A stretch of DNA of 64,000 nucleotides from assembly GCF_904849725.1 (NCBI RefSeq), contig NC_058521.1, forward strand, positions 344,704,638 through 344,768,637, read 5' to 3'. Below are positions 22,381 to 33,959 of the stretch, piece after piece (within the stretch, counting starts at the first letter, position 1; every line of letters starts with the position of its first letter). The notes under the pieces were generated by a model. That model did no database searches. It was not told the DNA's origin and saw only the letters and a program-made list of their open reading frames with translations. Source of the DNA: Hordeum vulgare subsp. vulgare. Taxonomy: Eukaryota; Streptophyta; Magnoliopsida; Poales; Poaceae. The translations under genes were made by a program, and so were the position numbers.

Positions 22381-22917
22381 ATGGCCGCAGCCGATCCCCT
22401 CTTAAATTCGCCTGATGCCGGGCTTCTCCTCTCCATCTTCGGTGCCCAGAGGAACCCCCAAGCATCGGTGACTCTCCCCATTCCCTCGGCTCATCCCCGG
22501 AGGCCATGTGTTGGTGTGCGCAAGATCCGATCGCCGCCGCTCTCTGCCTCCGCACGGCGCCGCTGCTCCGAGCCCCTACGATGCCCACCTAGGGTGCACA
22601 CGGGTGCGGCGTGGTCTCCCGAGGCCGCCGGTGGTCTTGCCTTTTCCAGAGACGGCCGGAGCCGCCGTGGCCCTAAACGTTCATGCCCTGCCGGTCTCCC
22701 CTGCTCCTCCCTTCGGGAGGAAGAAGAAGGTGAGACGAGGAGTAGACAGAAGGCGCCGTGGGCCCCGGCTGTCAGTGAGGGAGGAGCAGCCAGCGTGGAT
22801 AAGTGGAGGCGCCTTCTGCGCCATTCCACTTTCTCCGCTGGAAAGTGCATTCCTGCCGAAGGCGCTTTCGCCCTCAACCCGGCCGCTCTGCCCAGGGACC
22901 CGGATGCAATTATTTAA
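22381..22917 (+). CDS. LTR-internal ORF, 178 residues
   Basis: Begins MAAADPLLNSPDAGLLLSIF at an ATG with context CCACCATGGCC, downstream of the LTR TATA box, so it would be the first ORF of the G2 transcript. Composition is Pro/Arg/Ser/Ala-rich and I recognise no domain. The 3-prime LTR copy (29341-29667) keeps the first 80 residues or so with substitutions, then diverges through a small deletion and stops. It may be a non-functional leader ORF. Confidence 0.35.
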   Translation: MAAADPLLNSPDAGLLLSIFGAQRNPQASVTLPIPSAHPRRPCVGVRKIRSPPLSASARRRCSEPLRCPPRVHTGAAWSPEAAGGLAFSRDGRSRRGPKRSCPAGLPCSSLREEEEGETRSRQKAPWAPAVSEGGAASVDKWRRLLRHSTFSAGKCIPAEGAFALNPAALPRDPDAII

Positions 22918-24211
22918 TTTGCAGACTAGCCCCTCGCGGACAAAACCTCATATCTTTTTATCCGTTACTCCGATTCCAGTGATTCCAAAGCCCACGTCTT
23001 CGTCTCGTCGAGCCCATCAAGTTGGTATCATTTTCACCATGTGATCTGACACCGGAAATGACCATGTTGCCCTTGCCGTAAACAGCACTCCGAGAGAGAA
23101 CTGTTTCTGGCAATTCCTTCCGCGAGTTTCTCCCGCTTCTTCCCGGTGCTTCCATCATTCCAGGCAAGCCACAACTTTCATTTCCTTTATTGAATTGCAA
23201 CATTATAGTATCATCAACTGCTTTAATAATAAATATATGTGTTGATAGTCTGGAATGTGAGCATGCACTGTCTGAATAGATAATTGTCGTGTTGAGCACA
23301 AGACCGTTAGTAACTAATACTATCACCCACTAATTTACATTATACTATTGAGATTACTGTCTATGATTACCTTGTAAATATGGATCAACAGTTGTGGCTA
23401 TAGCTTATCGGATTGCTATGACATCAGATTGTCAGCTGTGACAGATTATTCGGAGATAAGATAACCTAGTTGGTTGATCAGAGTGACCTGTCTGGGCTCA
23501 TCAGTGCAACCACATTTGCCGATATGTGACGGCCTTGACTTGAGCTGTTCGCGTGATCGCTCTCATACGTACCTCCAAAGAGGGAGGGTTATGCATGCAT
23601 GCCACCTTGGCCCGGTGGGTGGTCATAACCCTGTGAGCCCAGTTAAGTTGAGTTGGGCCCGTCCCCGGTTGGGACAGTTTAGTTTGGCCACGACGGTGGC
23701 AGGTGTCATGAGGACACAGGGCCACCCAGGGCAAGACTCTAGAGGAGAGTGGTTGCCGGTGGTATGATGAGAGGGTCACGGTTCAGGCAAGTTTCGTTGG
23801 AGCAATGCTGGTCCACCGGAATGGGATCACGAGGTCAGTGCTCCAGAGTGTGGGTAACGTATGCAACCTCTGTAGAGTGTCAAACCTATTCGAATAGCAG
23901 AGTCCATGGTATTGGACAGCCCGACCAGACCTCGGTAGATGATCAGCCGCATCTATGATAGTACTGATGGAAGAACTCGTCTTAGTGTGTTATAGTTGGG
24001 CATCGTGCCGGTGATAAGTCCTGGTATCCATCTTGAGGATGCTCGCTAAAGGATCTTGGTAAGATCACATGAGTTGGTATCACCCGGGTATGGTGAGAGT
24101 AGCCTGGTATAGCTAGTTCTCTGATACTCCTTTAGTAATAACAACCTTTTACTAAATCTTGATTGCTATGATGTTGTCTTGCCTTAATTTTAATGTTTGT
24201 TGTGAGCTTGC

Positions 24212-24230
24212 GAGTACATTCAAAGTACTC
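24212..24230 (+). promoter_or_regulatory. LTR palindrome, G2 5-prime LTR copy
   Basis: GAGTACATTCAAAGTACTC, a 6-bp perfect stem with a 7-base loop about 320 bp before the LTR end. Confidence 0.6.
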
Positions 24231-24556
24231 ACCTGGCTTGTCATGCCAGTTTGTAGGTCATGCCTTGATTGCTTGATTGCCGAGGATTCCGAGTTGCGAG
24301 CTAGGATGTGCGTTCCAGCCAGAGTCCCTGCGGAGTGGAGTTCATCACATCGGTAGTTGTTCCGCTGCTATTGTAGGATTTACCGTAGGCAGGTGTAGTA
24401 TCGCAAAGGCGATGTAATCTATGTATTCTTGTAATCTTTTCCATAGTAATAAAGAGTTGATTTGTTCTGTGCCAACGGTTCCGTATTCCAGAAGAATCGT
24501 CCTTGGGCTGGAATACGAGGCGTTCCGGTTTCCTCCGAGCCGGGGAGCCACAAGAG

Positions 24557-24570
24557 TTGGTATCAGAGAA
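24557..24570 (+). other. G2 primer-binding site
   Basis: TTGGTATCAGAG lies four bases after the 5-prime LTR. TGGTATCAGAGC is the plant initiator-methionine tRNA complement used by many LTR elements. Confidence 0.8.
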
Positions 24571-27545
24571 GGTCTGGTTGTAGGACGCCCTAGACCGTGC
24601 AAGAGTTACTAACCGGTAGTACAAGATCCAGTTGGTTTGCTTCACTTGTTTGTTGCATTTGATTGTGCATAGCATGCATATAGACTAGATATGTTATTAC
24701 TAACAATAGATCTAGTGAGTGTAGGTGGCATCGGCTTCGATTCACCACGAGCACTCTCCGGCCTGCTTTCTTCTTCCTTAGTGCGGTGTCATCTTCGCTT
24801 GAGCAGAGTGATGCCAAGGTGCCTGGTGATGTCAATCCCTTGTCGGATTGATGCACCGGTACCACACCTATGCATTCTCTTCAGCCGCCCTGTTGTTTCG
24901 GTGATAGACATGCTTCTATCCCGGATCTTGCCCATCCCTTTAGCCGCATGGGCAACCCTTACTGATCTTGTTCATCAGAAAAGGGCAATGCCCGCAAGCC
25001 TTTCTTTTCATAGTTATCCTCCCTTGCCATCCATTCTCTAGATGAGTACGGTATTCTCCGTACACTTGATGATGACGTGTTCAAGACCCTGAGTTCCGAC
25101 CCATGATCACCAAGTTCGTCCTTGCCACCGTGTCCGTCCACAAGGAACCGGTGTAAGCCCTTGTTTGGTGTAGCTTTGTTTACACCGACCCATTTCCACA
25201 CATTATTCACCTTTGCGCACACCGTCACAGCATGTTAGATCGTAGTACCGGGGTTCTTGCGAGATTTTTGTGCTTAAGTAGGAGTGCATACCATGGTTGA
25301 GAATAACTGTAGAGTGTGTGCTATTACCGGTATGTGATTTTGCCACTTTGTGTTTGTCGTTTGCTTCTTTCTTTGGGCCCTTGGTGTTACCTTATTTTCC
25401 CCTTATGGAAATTGCTCACTAGCATTGGACTCAAAGAATCTGTGAAGAGACAGTCAGTCGGAAGCTTAGTTAAGTGATATGGAATTTTCAGCAGAATGCA
25501 TTATATCAGGGATATCGAGCCCGAATATAAATGGTATCCTGACCAGATGAATTAACTGCATCAAGTATACATCCGTGCAACTTTCTCAGCAGCAATCATG
25601 GAATCAACAAAAAGGAAGAATATGCGTATAGTTCGAGTCAAAGGTATGATGCATATACACGGTTGAATCTATTATGAGCACAATTTGAAACCTGCCATAC
25701 TACGGAAGGAAGCCAGAATGAACTATGAACTTAGTGTCCAGCAAGAAGGATAGCCGAATACGATATTGCATACAACAAGTAACCGACAGCAAGAACGTTA
25801 AGGAGATATTCATGCATTTAGCTTGCATATGGAAAAAGGACACTTCAGGTGTAAGCAACCCAGTCATTCCCCGCAAGCTACCCAAAAATCTTATGGTACA
25901 AGATTCGGGTGACTTCCTCAATGTGGCACGCGGATCTTTGTTCAAGACACCCATGTTTCTCTCGTAAGACATCACTGCAAGCCTTCAAGGAAGGAAAGCA
26001 CTTGAGATAGGGTACCCCATGCTTCTTCAAGAAGCTGGCCCGATCTAAGCACCAAGCACAATCTACCCAGTCTTCCTAGACACGATACCGTGGATGACTT
26101 ACAACACAAACTAAGTAAACCCTTGCTGCAAAGATGTCGCATTTTTACTGGTACAAGTTATTCCACCGACAGTTGGCAGCATATCACCGTACATCTCAAG
26201 GATTAAATCTGCACCAGTTAGTTAGAAGACAAAATAGTCAGTCAAGACACAAGCCTGCTTCAGGAATCAAGCACTCATCTATATAGACCCAATATATATG
26301 GTGAACATGCTACCAAGGACATATGAGTTAATCATACCACGGTGACAACCCAATGAGAATCCGACTATGCCATGAACTAAATAAGAATAAGAACACCCGT
26401 TGTACACTTCAGTGAGATGACCAACAACCCATGGGTAAGCTGTATGGCACACGGATGAACCCTTGCATGTCTTTCTTTGATGACGGCACCACGCCTGTAT
26501 TCTGAGCTATTTTCGGCCGTCTGGGTGGATGCCGGCTTTTATTTCTCTTGTCAGCAACTGGCCCGTGTTCTGAGTTGCTTTTTCGGCTGTCTCGGACAGT
26601 TGTTGAGATTCTTTGCTCTGAGATGTTTCTCGGCCGACTTAGGAAACTGCTACTTTCTTCTTATCGATACCGTCTCATGCTCTGAGCTGCTTTTTTCAGC
26701 CGTCTTGAGTCGGGGTTGAGTTACTTCAGTAATGTCCCAGATATGAGTTCTAAAGACTGTTGTGGTGGCTACTGGTTTATTTGCCGGTTTTATCCAAAGG
26801 TTCAGACGGTCGTTACCCTACAACTACAACTTGTTAAGCAATGTGCTTGCCGTAACATGGTACCGGGCAGCATCCGTGGTCATCCGAAGGAATAAAGAAT
26901 ACATGAGACCAAGCTCTTTCAGCTAAGGATCCATGCTAAAAGAATTATAATGAAAGAGCAAGATCACCCATACAGGTATGATAATGGTTGCAAGAGCAGC
27001 GTGGTGCATATACTCAAGACAGACTGGTTCGATGACACTCGCAGTGGGAACACACCCATAGAGTCTATTCAAGTTGCAAGGACCCTACATCGAGTCAATC
27101 CGCTCAGCTCAACCAGATATTCTCAGATCGAAATAGTCAGATTTATGAAGACCACTCAACAGTTAGATTACGGCAATAATGATACAATGTTGCACGACCT
27201 ACTATCCATTGAAAGATGACGACAAATGAAATGACCAGAATGTGGGGCAACAACCTCGGAGCATGTGTCCGCACATATGGGAATCCGTCAAAGGATAGTT
27301 TGCCCTGAACAAGATCTCTCCGCTAGAACCTCCGACAATCAAGTCAACATATATATAAGCTGACGAAAGTTAGAGTAACATATGAGGATTTAGTGGAACA
27401 AACCACCCTGAAGCCCGATAGTCATTCAGTTAAAAATTTACCGAAAGTATCATTCTAAGGTAAGAAGGAAACCCGAGATGGAAACGGTTTCCTCAAGTGG
27501 GGATATTTATGTTGAACCTTGAGCAATCAAATCTCTAGGACGATA
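24571..27545 (+). other. G2 interior, no retroviral domains
   Basis: Three kilobases without gag, protease, reverse transcriptase, RNase H or integrase motifs on either strand. Frames longer than 80 residues exist (for example 24691-25041) but show no recognisable domain. Confidence 0.6.
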
Positions 27546-27566
27546 TTTCTTTAAGGGGGGTAGGTT
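27546..27566 (+). other. G2 polypurine tract
   Basis: TTCTTTAAGGGGGGTAGG lies directly before the 3-prime LTR. Confidence 0.8.
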
Positions 27567-29227
27567 TGTAACACCCTGGAATTTGCCCATTTTGTTTTCT
27601 TTGATTTTCATCTGGATTTGCTTTTCTGCGGTTTGATAATTTTGAAACCTAAAAGGATTACCCTTGATTTCTTTTTCTTAGTGGCTTTCCAAACTTCAAT
27701 CCACCCCCAAGACCTAGCCATTTATATCTTGAGCCAATCCCAAGATTCTTTTCCATGGGAATATTAAAGGAATAATCATGTTTGCCTTGAGTTGTGAAGC
27801 AACCCCCATTTATATGTATCCAAAAATTCCCAAATAATTCTCATAAATCTATTGGGTCATATCTTCCTCATATATGACAAAATATTTCTTTGCCATGTTA
27901 AAAAATAATTCCTAAAAATTCCTTTTCTGATTTTGCCCTATCCGTCCACTTGTGAAGCAAGTACTGTGTTTATTTGTTGGATTGCTCTCAAAATTTGTAG
28001 GCACTCTTTCCTAGCCATATCATTGCCTCATGCTAAAATTCAACTCAATTTAGCTAGTAAATATTTCTTGGCAAATTTCCAAAGTTTCTGATCCACAAGA
28101 AGCTTGGTGAAGCAAGTGCTAGCTAGGAGTATTCAAATGAGTTGAATCTTTTCCATCATCTCAATATGCTCAAATAATGCCTCTCCACCAAATTTGAGCA
28201 TCACACCTTCAACCATGCGACCAAAGCTTCAAATCTTTGTCTCTAGTAATTATTTGGATTTGTGAAGCAACTATATTTTATATTGCTCCATAAATTGTGA
28301 ATTTTTACTAGGAGATTCTCCTATCTATAAAACCTTGCTAAGCCAATTTTGAGCCCATTTTATATAGCCAATTATTCCCAGTAATTCTTCTAAGTTTCTG
28401 TGCAGTGAGAAACTGTATGAAGGAAGTGCCACTTGGGCTTATGAAGATGGCATGAATGTTATACAACATCCTCTCCTGCCCAAATTATTCATCTCCTCCA
28501 AGTTTGAGCTCAATCCAAGCATGTATGTGAGTGCCACTTCAAAATTCTTATTCTGGACCAGATTAGCCAGTTCCAAAGCAACCCTGTCCAATTTTGATCC
28601 TGTGCTCCTCAAATTTCACAGGATTGTAGTTCTTCCTACCCTAAGCCTTCCAGACATGATGCTTTGCTCTTATCTCTTTCCTATTGACCATAGTATTGGT
28701 GCCAAGTTGGCAACAACAATCTTGAAGTGAATTTTCCCGTCACCCCAGTGCTTCCTTTAGTGATCCATCACCTCCAGGCTGCCTTGGGGACCAAGGACTC
28801 CACCCCAGATAAGGTGTGCCAGCCCCTCTTTTCTCCACAACACTAGTGCGCGTGGTGACCACGCCTGTGGCATGCCAAAAGCGCGCTCTGTGCAGTGGAG
28901 CCCCTCGGCCTCCTCAGTTTCTTCTTCCCCTCGACACCTCAGCATGTATAGGAGCTTCCCCGTGTCGTCTTCCTCGCCCTGGACCCATCTCCCCCTCTCG
29001 AGTCCCCTCCTTCATTGTGTCACAGCCGCGCCAGTAACCTGCAGCTATCATCGCTGTCGCGTCCTCTCGCGGAGCCCTCCAGAGCTTTCCCAGGCCTCGT
29101 CGGAGCCGTCCCCGTCCCTCCCAGAATCTGCTGGACACCGCTACCATCCAACCAGCTCACCTGCGAGCTCTAGTGCGAAGGTGAGATTGACACGACGGCC
29201 GACCTCATCCCCTCTCTCCGCCGAGGC

Positions 29228-29235
29228 TATTTAAG
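29228..29235 (+). promoter_or_regulatory. Probable TATA box in G2 3-prime LTR
   Basis: TATTTAAG at the same place as in the 5-prime LTR. Confidence 0.55.
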
Positions 29236-31189
29236 GCCCTCGAGCCCCTCTCGTCTTGTCCATCGCCCTTGCCGCATCCCTCTGGTCCTCCCCAACCCAT
29301 CCATCCATCGCAGAGGCCCCCTAGCCCTACTATTGCCGCCATGGCCGCTGCCGAGCCCCTCTTAAATTCGCCTGATGTCGGGTTTCTCCTCTCCATCTTC
29401 AGTTACAAGAGGAACCCCCAAGCATCGGTGACTCTCCCCATTCCCGCGCCTCATCCCCGGAGGCCCTGTGCTGGCATGCCCAAGATCCGGTCGCCGCCGC
29501 TCTCTGCCTCCACACGGCGCCTCTGCTCCAAGCCCCTCTCATGCCCACCTAGGGTGCAGACGGGTGCGGCGTGGTCTCCCAAGGCCACCGGCGGTCTCAC
29601 CTTGGCCCTAATGGCCATGGCCTGCCGGCCTCCCCTGCTCCTCCCGTCGGGAGGAAGAAGAAGGTGAGACGAGGAAGAGAGAGAAGGCACCATGGGCCTC
29701 GGCTGTAAGTGAGGGAGGAGCCTCCAGCGTGGATAAGTGGAGGCGCCTTCTGCACCATTCCACTTTCCACACTGGAAAGTGCATTCCTGCCAAAGGCACT
29801 TTCGCCCTCAGCCCAGCCGCTTAGCGCAGGAACCCGAATGCAACTATTTAATTTGCAGACTAGCCCCTGGCAGACAAAACCTCATATCTTTTTATCCATG
29901 ACTCCGATTCCAGTGATTCCAAAGCCCACGTCTTCGGGTCGTCGAGCCCGTCATGATGGTATAATTTTCACCATGTGATATAAAAGTGGAAATGGCCATT
30001 TTGCCCTTGCCGTAAACAGCCCTCCTCCGAGAGAGAACTGTTTCCAGCAATTCCTTCCGCGAGTTTCTCGTGCTTCTTCCCGGTGGTTCCATCATTCCAC
30101 GCAAGCCACAACTTTCATTTGCTTTATTGCATTGCAACATTATAGTCTCATCAACTGCTTTAATAATAAATATATATGTTGATAGTCTGGAATGTGAGCA
30201 TGCACTGTCTGAATAGATAACTGACGTGTTGAGCACAAGACCGTTAGTAACTAATACTTTCACTCACTAATTTACATTATACTATTGAGATTACTGTCTA
30301 TGATTACCATGTGAATATGGATCAACAGTAGTGGCTAGAGCTTATCGCATTGCTATGACAACGGAGTGTTAGCTTTGACAGATTATTCGGAGATATGATA
30401 ACCTAGTTGGTTGATCAGAGTGACCTATCTGGGCTCATGAGTGCAACCACATTTGCCGATATGGGACGGCCTTGACTTGAGTTATTCGCGTGATCTCTCT
30501 CATCGGTACCTCCAAAGAGGGAGGGTTATGCACGCGTGCCACCTTGGCCCGGTGGGTGGGGATAACCCTGTGAGCCCAGTTAAGTTGAGTTGGGCCCGTC
30601 CCTGGTTGGGACAGTTTAGTTTGGCCACGATGGTGGCCGGTGTCAAGAGGACACAGGTGTCATGAGGACACAGGGCCACCCAGGGCAAGACTCCAGAGGA
30701 GAGTGGTTGTCGGTGGTAAGATGAGAGGGTCACGGTTCAGGCATGTTTCGTTGGAGCAATGCTGGTCCACCCGAATGGGATCACGAGGTCAGTGTTCCAG
30801 AGTGTGGGTAAAGTGTGCAACCTCTGCAGAGTGTCAAACCTATTCGAATAGCCGACTCCACGGTATTGGATAGCCCGACCAAACCTTAGTAGATGATCAG
30901 CCGCATCTATGATGGTAATGATGGAAGAACTCGTCTGAGTGTGTTACAGTTGGGTATCGTGCAGGTGTTACAGTTGGGCATCGTGCCGGTGATAAGTCCT
31001 GGTGTCCATCTTGAGGATACTCGCTAAAGGATCTTGGTAATATCACATGAGTTGGTATCACCCGGGTATGGTGAGAGTAGACTGGTATAGCTAGTTCTCT
31101 GATACTCCTTTAGTAATAACAACCTCTTACTTAATCTTGATTGCTATGATGTTGTCTTGCCTTAATGTTAATGTTTGTTGTGAGTTTGC

Positions 31190-31208
31190 GAGTACATTCA
31201 AAGTACTC
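31190..31208 (+). promoter_or_regulatory. LTR palindrome, G2 3-prime LTR copy
   Basis: GAGTACATTCAAAGTACTC, identical to the copy at 24212. Confidence 0.6.
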
Positions 31209-31929
31209 ACCTGGCTTGTCATGCCAGTTTGCAGGTCATGCCCTGATTGCTTGATTGCCGAGGATTCCGAGTTGCGAGCTAGGATGCGCGTTCCATCCAG
31301 AGTCCCTGCGGATTGGAGTTCATCACATCGGTAGTTGTTCCGCTGCTATTGTAGGATTTACCATAGGCAGGTGTAGTATCGCCAAGGTGATGTAATCTAT
31401 GTATTCTTGTCATCTTTTCCATAGTAATAAAGAGCTGATTTGTTCTGTGCCAATGATTCCGAATTCCAGAAGACTCGTCCTTGGGCTGGAATACGGGGCG
31501 TTCCGGTTTCCTCTAAGCCGATTTACCATAGGTTTACGCCACACGACAGGCGCAAACCCACGAGCTAAGTACCCCGCTATCTCAGATGAGAGCCGTCTGG
31601 TTTCGCTTGGAACCAAGAACGAATTTAAAACACGCTTACTAATGAAAGGATGCAGGGCCTAAGGACTAAGCTGCGGCAAGGAACAAGACCATCGACCAAG
31701 CGTACAACGGCAAAAACGATGCATCCGGAGGATGGGACCTCCCGAGGGCCCTAGCCACCATTGCCCCCGAGCGACGGCTAGGTCATTGACGGGCCCTATG
31801 CGAGGGAGCCAAGCCACAATGACTACCAGCGATCAAACCATCGATTCAAGAACAAAAGGAAAAAGGGAGAACGACAAAGGTAAAATACAAAAGTATGACG
31901 CCAGACAGAGCAGAGTTCATGATCCGACA

Positions 31930-32805
31930 TTACAGGGGCAGGAAAACCGATGCTGGGAGATGCCTAGGGGAGAGGTCCTCGGCACCGCCCTTGGCGCCGG
32001 TAGGTTTGGTGTCGGAGGCGTCCACTTCACTCGAGACGGGCACCCAGACGTACCGCTCCACCAGGGTGTCCACGCGTGGGCGCACTTCGTCCCGGAGAAG
32101 ACGTCGGGACTCAGAGGGCACCTGCTTGAGAACGCGCTGCGGATCAAGCTATGGGACGAGGCGGCGCAGGTTGGAGAAGACGAGCGTCAAGGCAAGGCCC
32201 AGAAGCTCGCACGCGTCGGACACGTTGTCCTCCTCCGTGTGGGAGACGTAGGCCTCCAGCGTCTCAACCACCTTCTGGAAGAAGGCGAGGTAGCCCCCAT
32301 CGCTGCTCACCCTTCGCAGCATCAGGGCATGCCCCACGAATCGGCGCGTCGCGCCTACCGCACGGACGGCGATTCTCGCGAACTGCTTGGCACACTAGGA
32401 CTCTAGCATCCGAGCGGCCTGAACGGAGTCGGCCACCTCCTGGATCTGCCTCTGTCGTGATGCCAACTCCGCCTTGGCGTCCGCTTCGCCCTGGTGGGTG
32501 GCCTGGAGGGCGGCCACAGCACTCTCAAGTTGAGCCCGCAGCCCCTCTGCCTCCTCGTGAAGCTCGCCGAGCTTGAGCTTCTTGGTTGCGGGGGCTCTGG
32601 AGAAAAGGGGAGATCAACGAGCAAGCAGCAGACGAGACAACAAGGAAAGGGGGTGCAAGCGAGGAACGTACTCGTCGAATAGATCCCAGCAGTGGCGGAA
32701 GAGCGACGACCCTGAGGGGCTTCCGCCGCTGCTCCCGGGGTCGGACGAGGGCACGGACGAAGCCGTGCATTTCCCTCGGCCAGGATCGCCTCCTGGAGAC
32801 GCCAT
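31930..32805 (-). pseudogene. G1 antisense extra ORF with one intron, two nonsense codons
   Basis: Minus-strand gene. Exon 1 is 32805-32672, starting MASPGGDPGRGKCTASSVPS. The intron 32671-32597 has GT and AG borders at 32671-32670 and 32598-32597. Exon 2 is 32596 down to 31930. Splicing joins LFDE to APATKKLKLGELHEEAEGLR in frame, then a heptad-like coiled coil (EEAEGLRAQLESAVAALQAT). Two in-frame TAG codons (32397-32395 and 32151-32149) interrupt an otherwise open frame of about 266 codons ending TAA at 31932-31930. An antisense ORF before the 3-prime LTR is a recognised feature of Tat-lineage Gypsy elements; its function is unknown. Confidence 0.65.
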
Positions 32806-33298
32806 AGAAGACGAAGAAACGAATGGGAGAAGAGGTTTTTCTTGACGGAGCAAAGGAAGCAAAGAGGCAGCTCAAGATCGCGGTGCCTCCCACCTGCCTG
32901 GGGCGGGGAAAATTTATAGGCCAACCACGGCCACCAACCATCCAGGGAGCACGAGCATCGCGAGCCGCTCGGGGGCCACGAGGTGGGCCAGTAGGAGCGT
33001 TGCCACCCACACCGCCTCACCTGACAAGCGAGCGGTCACGTCCATTTGGGCCGTTGCGCGTGGTCAGGCCGCGCCGATGCCATTCAATGAGTAACAATGA
33101 TGGCTGGTGCCGTACTTGAAGATTGTGCCATTGTGGTCAGGTGCGCCCCGGATGCCTCGAGGAGCGAGAGCGTCGCCGCATGTCGGCTCAACACGTGTGC
33201 CGCCTGGCCCGCAGGAAATGGGGGCCCATGATGCTTCACGCTGCCCTCAATGCTTCGCCGAGAAGCCAGCCCAGGCGCGCCTTAGGCCCGGCGGCTAC

Positions 33299-33817
33299 TG
33301 TCAGCGTTCTTAGAATGGGGGTACCCAGACCTGCCTGCCTGCGGCCCAGGGTTGGCCCACTTCATCGACCAAAAACTAACAGGGTCGGCACCACTCAAGG
33401 CATGGCCCTCGTGAGGGGCCAAGCCTCGCAAGGAGTAACAACTTCAACACCCGCAGGGGGCCTCCTCAGGACCCCACTAGAGCGGCGGATATTCCTTCCC
33501 ATCTGATCGGATCCAATCCATTCATTCGCACACCCACACCACACAAAAGCCACCCAACCTCCACAGGCCCTCGAAGACTGTACTGGTTCATCCACCAACC
33601 TCCACGAGAGGCAATCCAGCAAAGTAGGAGTAGGGTATTACTCTTCTCAGCGGTCTGAACCTAGGTAAACTGTCGTGTTCTGTGTCTTCCTCACCACCGA
33701 GTGAGTTCTCTGCCATCCTTAATGAGTACCGAGCAAGGTGAGGCAAGCCCAAGAGAGATCTACGTACACGCCCCTGAGTTCGAATCTTTAGGGTTTTGCG
33801 GAGCCCAAAATCCAACA
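33299..33817 (+). repeat. G1 3-prime LTR, internally deleted
   Basis: Matches 16453-17352 at both ends (TGTCAGCGTTCTTAGAATGG to TTTGCGGAGCCCAAAATCC plus a few bases) but lacks about 380 bp from the middle, including the TATA box region. The CTTAC duplication follows. Confidence 0.75.
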
Positions 33818-33950
33818 CTTACTTATCGCGAGACTCTTGAAGACACCTGTCTCTATAATTCCTTTGTATAAATCGTTTTCTTTCTCAAGTGTAACCCTTT
33901 AAGTCAATGCCTAATTCACCAACTCAAAGTCTGGACCATGGAAGAAACCC
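33818..33950 (-). pseudogene. Copia-type gag remnant, upstream half
   Basis: The minus-strand frame reads VTLEKENDLYKGIIETGVFK then SLAISK and runs into the half at 15914-16452 once G1 is removed. Confidence 0.5.
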
Positions 33951-33959
33951 TCTAAGAGG

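Larger units (their letters stand above)
20597..24552 (+). repeat. G2 5-prime LTR (3.96 kb)
   Basis: Starts TGTAACACACTA and ends GGGGAGCCACA, before the primer-binding site. It has an AT-rich first 1.6 kb, a GC-rich promoter-like section (about 22000-22920) and an AT-rich tail. Confidence 0.78.
20597..31520 (+). mobile_element. Long-LTR, coding-poor retrotransposon G2 (LARD-like) nested in G1
   Basis: LTR 20597-24552, primer-binding site, 3.0-kb interior, polypurine tract, LTR 27567-31520. About nine differences are counted over the first 125 bases of the two LTRs. The interior has no gag or pol. LTRs near 4 kb with a short non-coding interior match the Triticeae large retrotransposon derivatives (LARDs, such as Sukkula); family identity is not proven. 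The 3-prime LTR lacks its last ~30 bases and no clear target duplication is visible, suggesting a small deletion at 31520. Confidence 0.78.
27567..31520 (+). repeat. G2 3-prime LTR, end truncated
   Basis: Collinear with 20597-24520, starting TGTAACACCCTGG. It repeats the TATA box (29228-29235), the leader ORF (29341-29667) and the palindrome GAGTACATTCAAAGTACTC (31190-31208). It stops after CTCTAAGCCG, about 30 bases short of the partner LTR. Confidence 0.78.
16453..33817 (+). mobile_element. Gypsy LTR retrotransposon G1, complete ends, TSD CTTAC
   Basis: The 5-prime LTR is 16453-17352 and the 3-prime LTR 33299-33817, flanked by the exact 5-bp duplication CTTAC (16448-16452 and 33818-33822). 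The interior holds a gag remnant on the plus strand, GC-rich non-coding DNA, a later G2 insertion (20597-31520), and an antisense ORF before the 3-prime LTR. An antisense extra ORF between pol and the 3-prime LTR is typical of Tat-lineage Gypsy elements. No protease, reverse transcriptase, RNase H or integrase is recognisable, so this copy was non-autonomous or heavily deleted. Confidence 0.8.

Noticed and set aside
31732..32576. Plus-strand ORFs of 224 and 141 codons
   Set aside because: Shadows of the minus-strand antisense gene, which has spliceable exons and a coiled coil.
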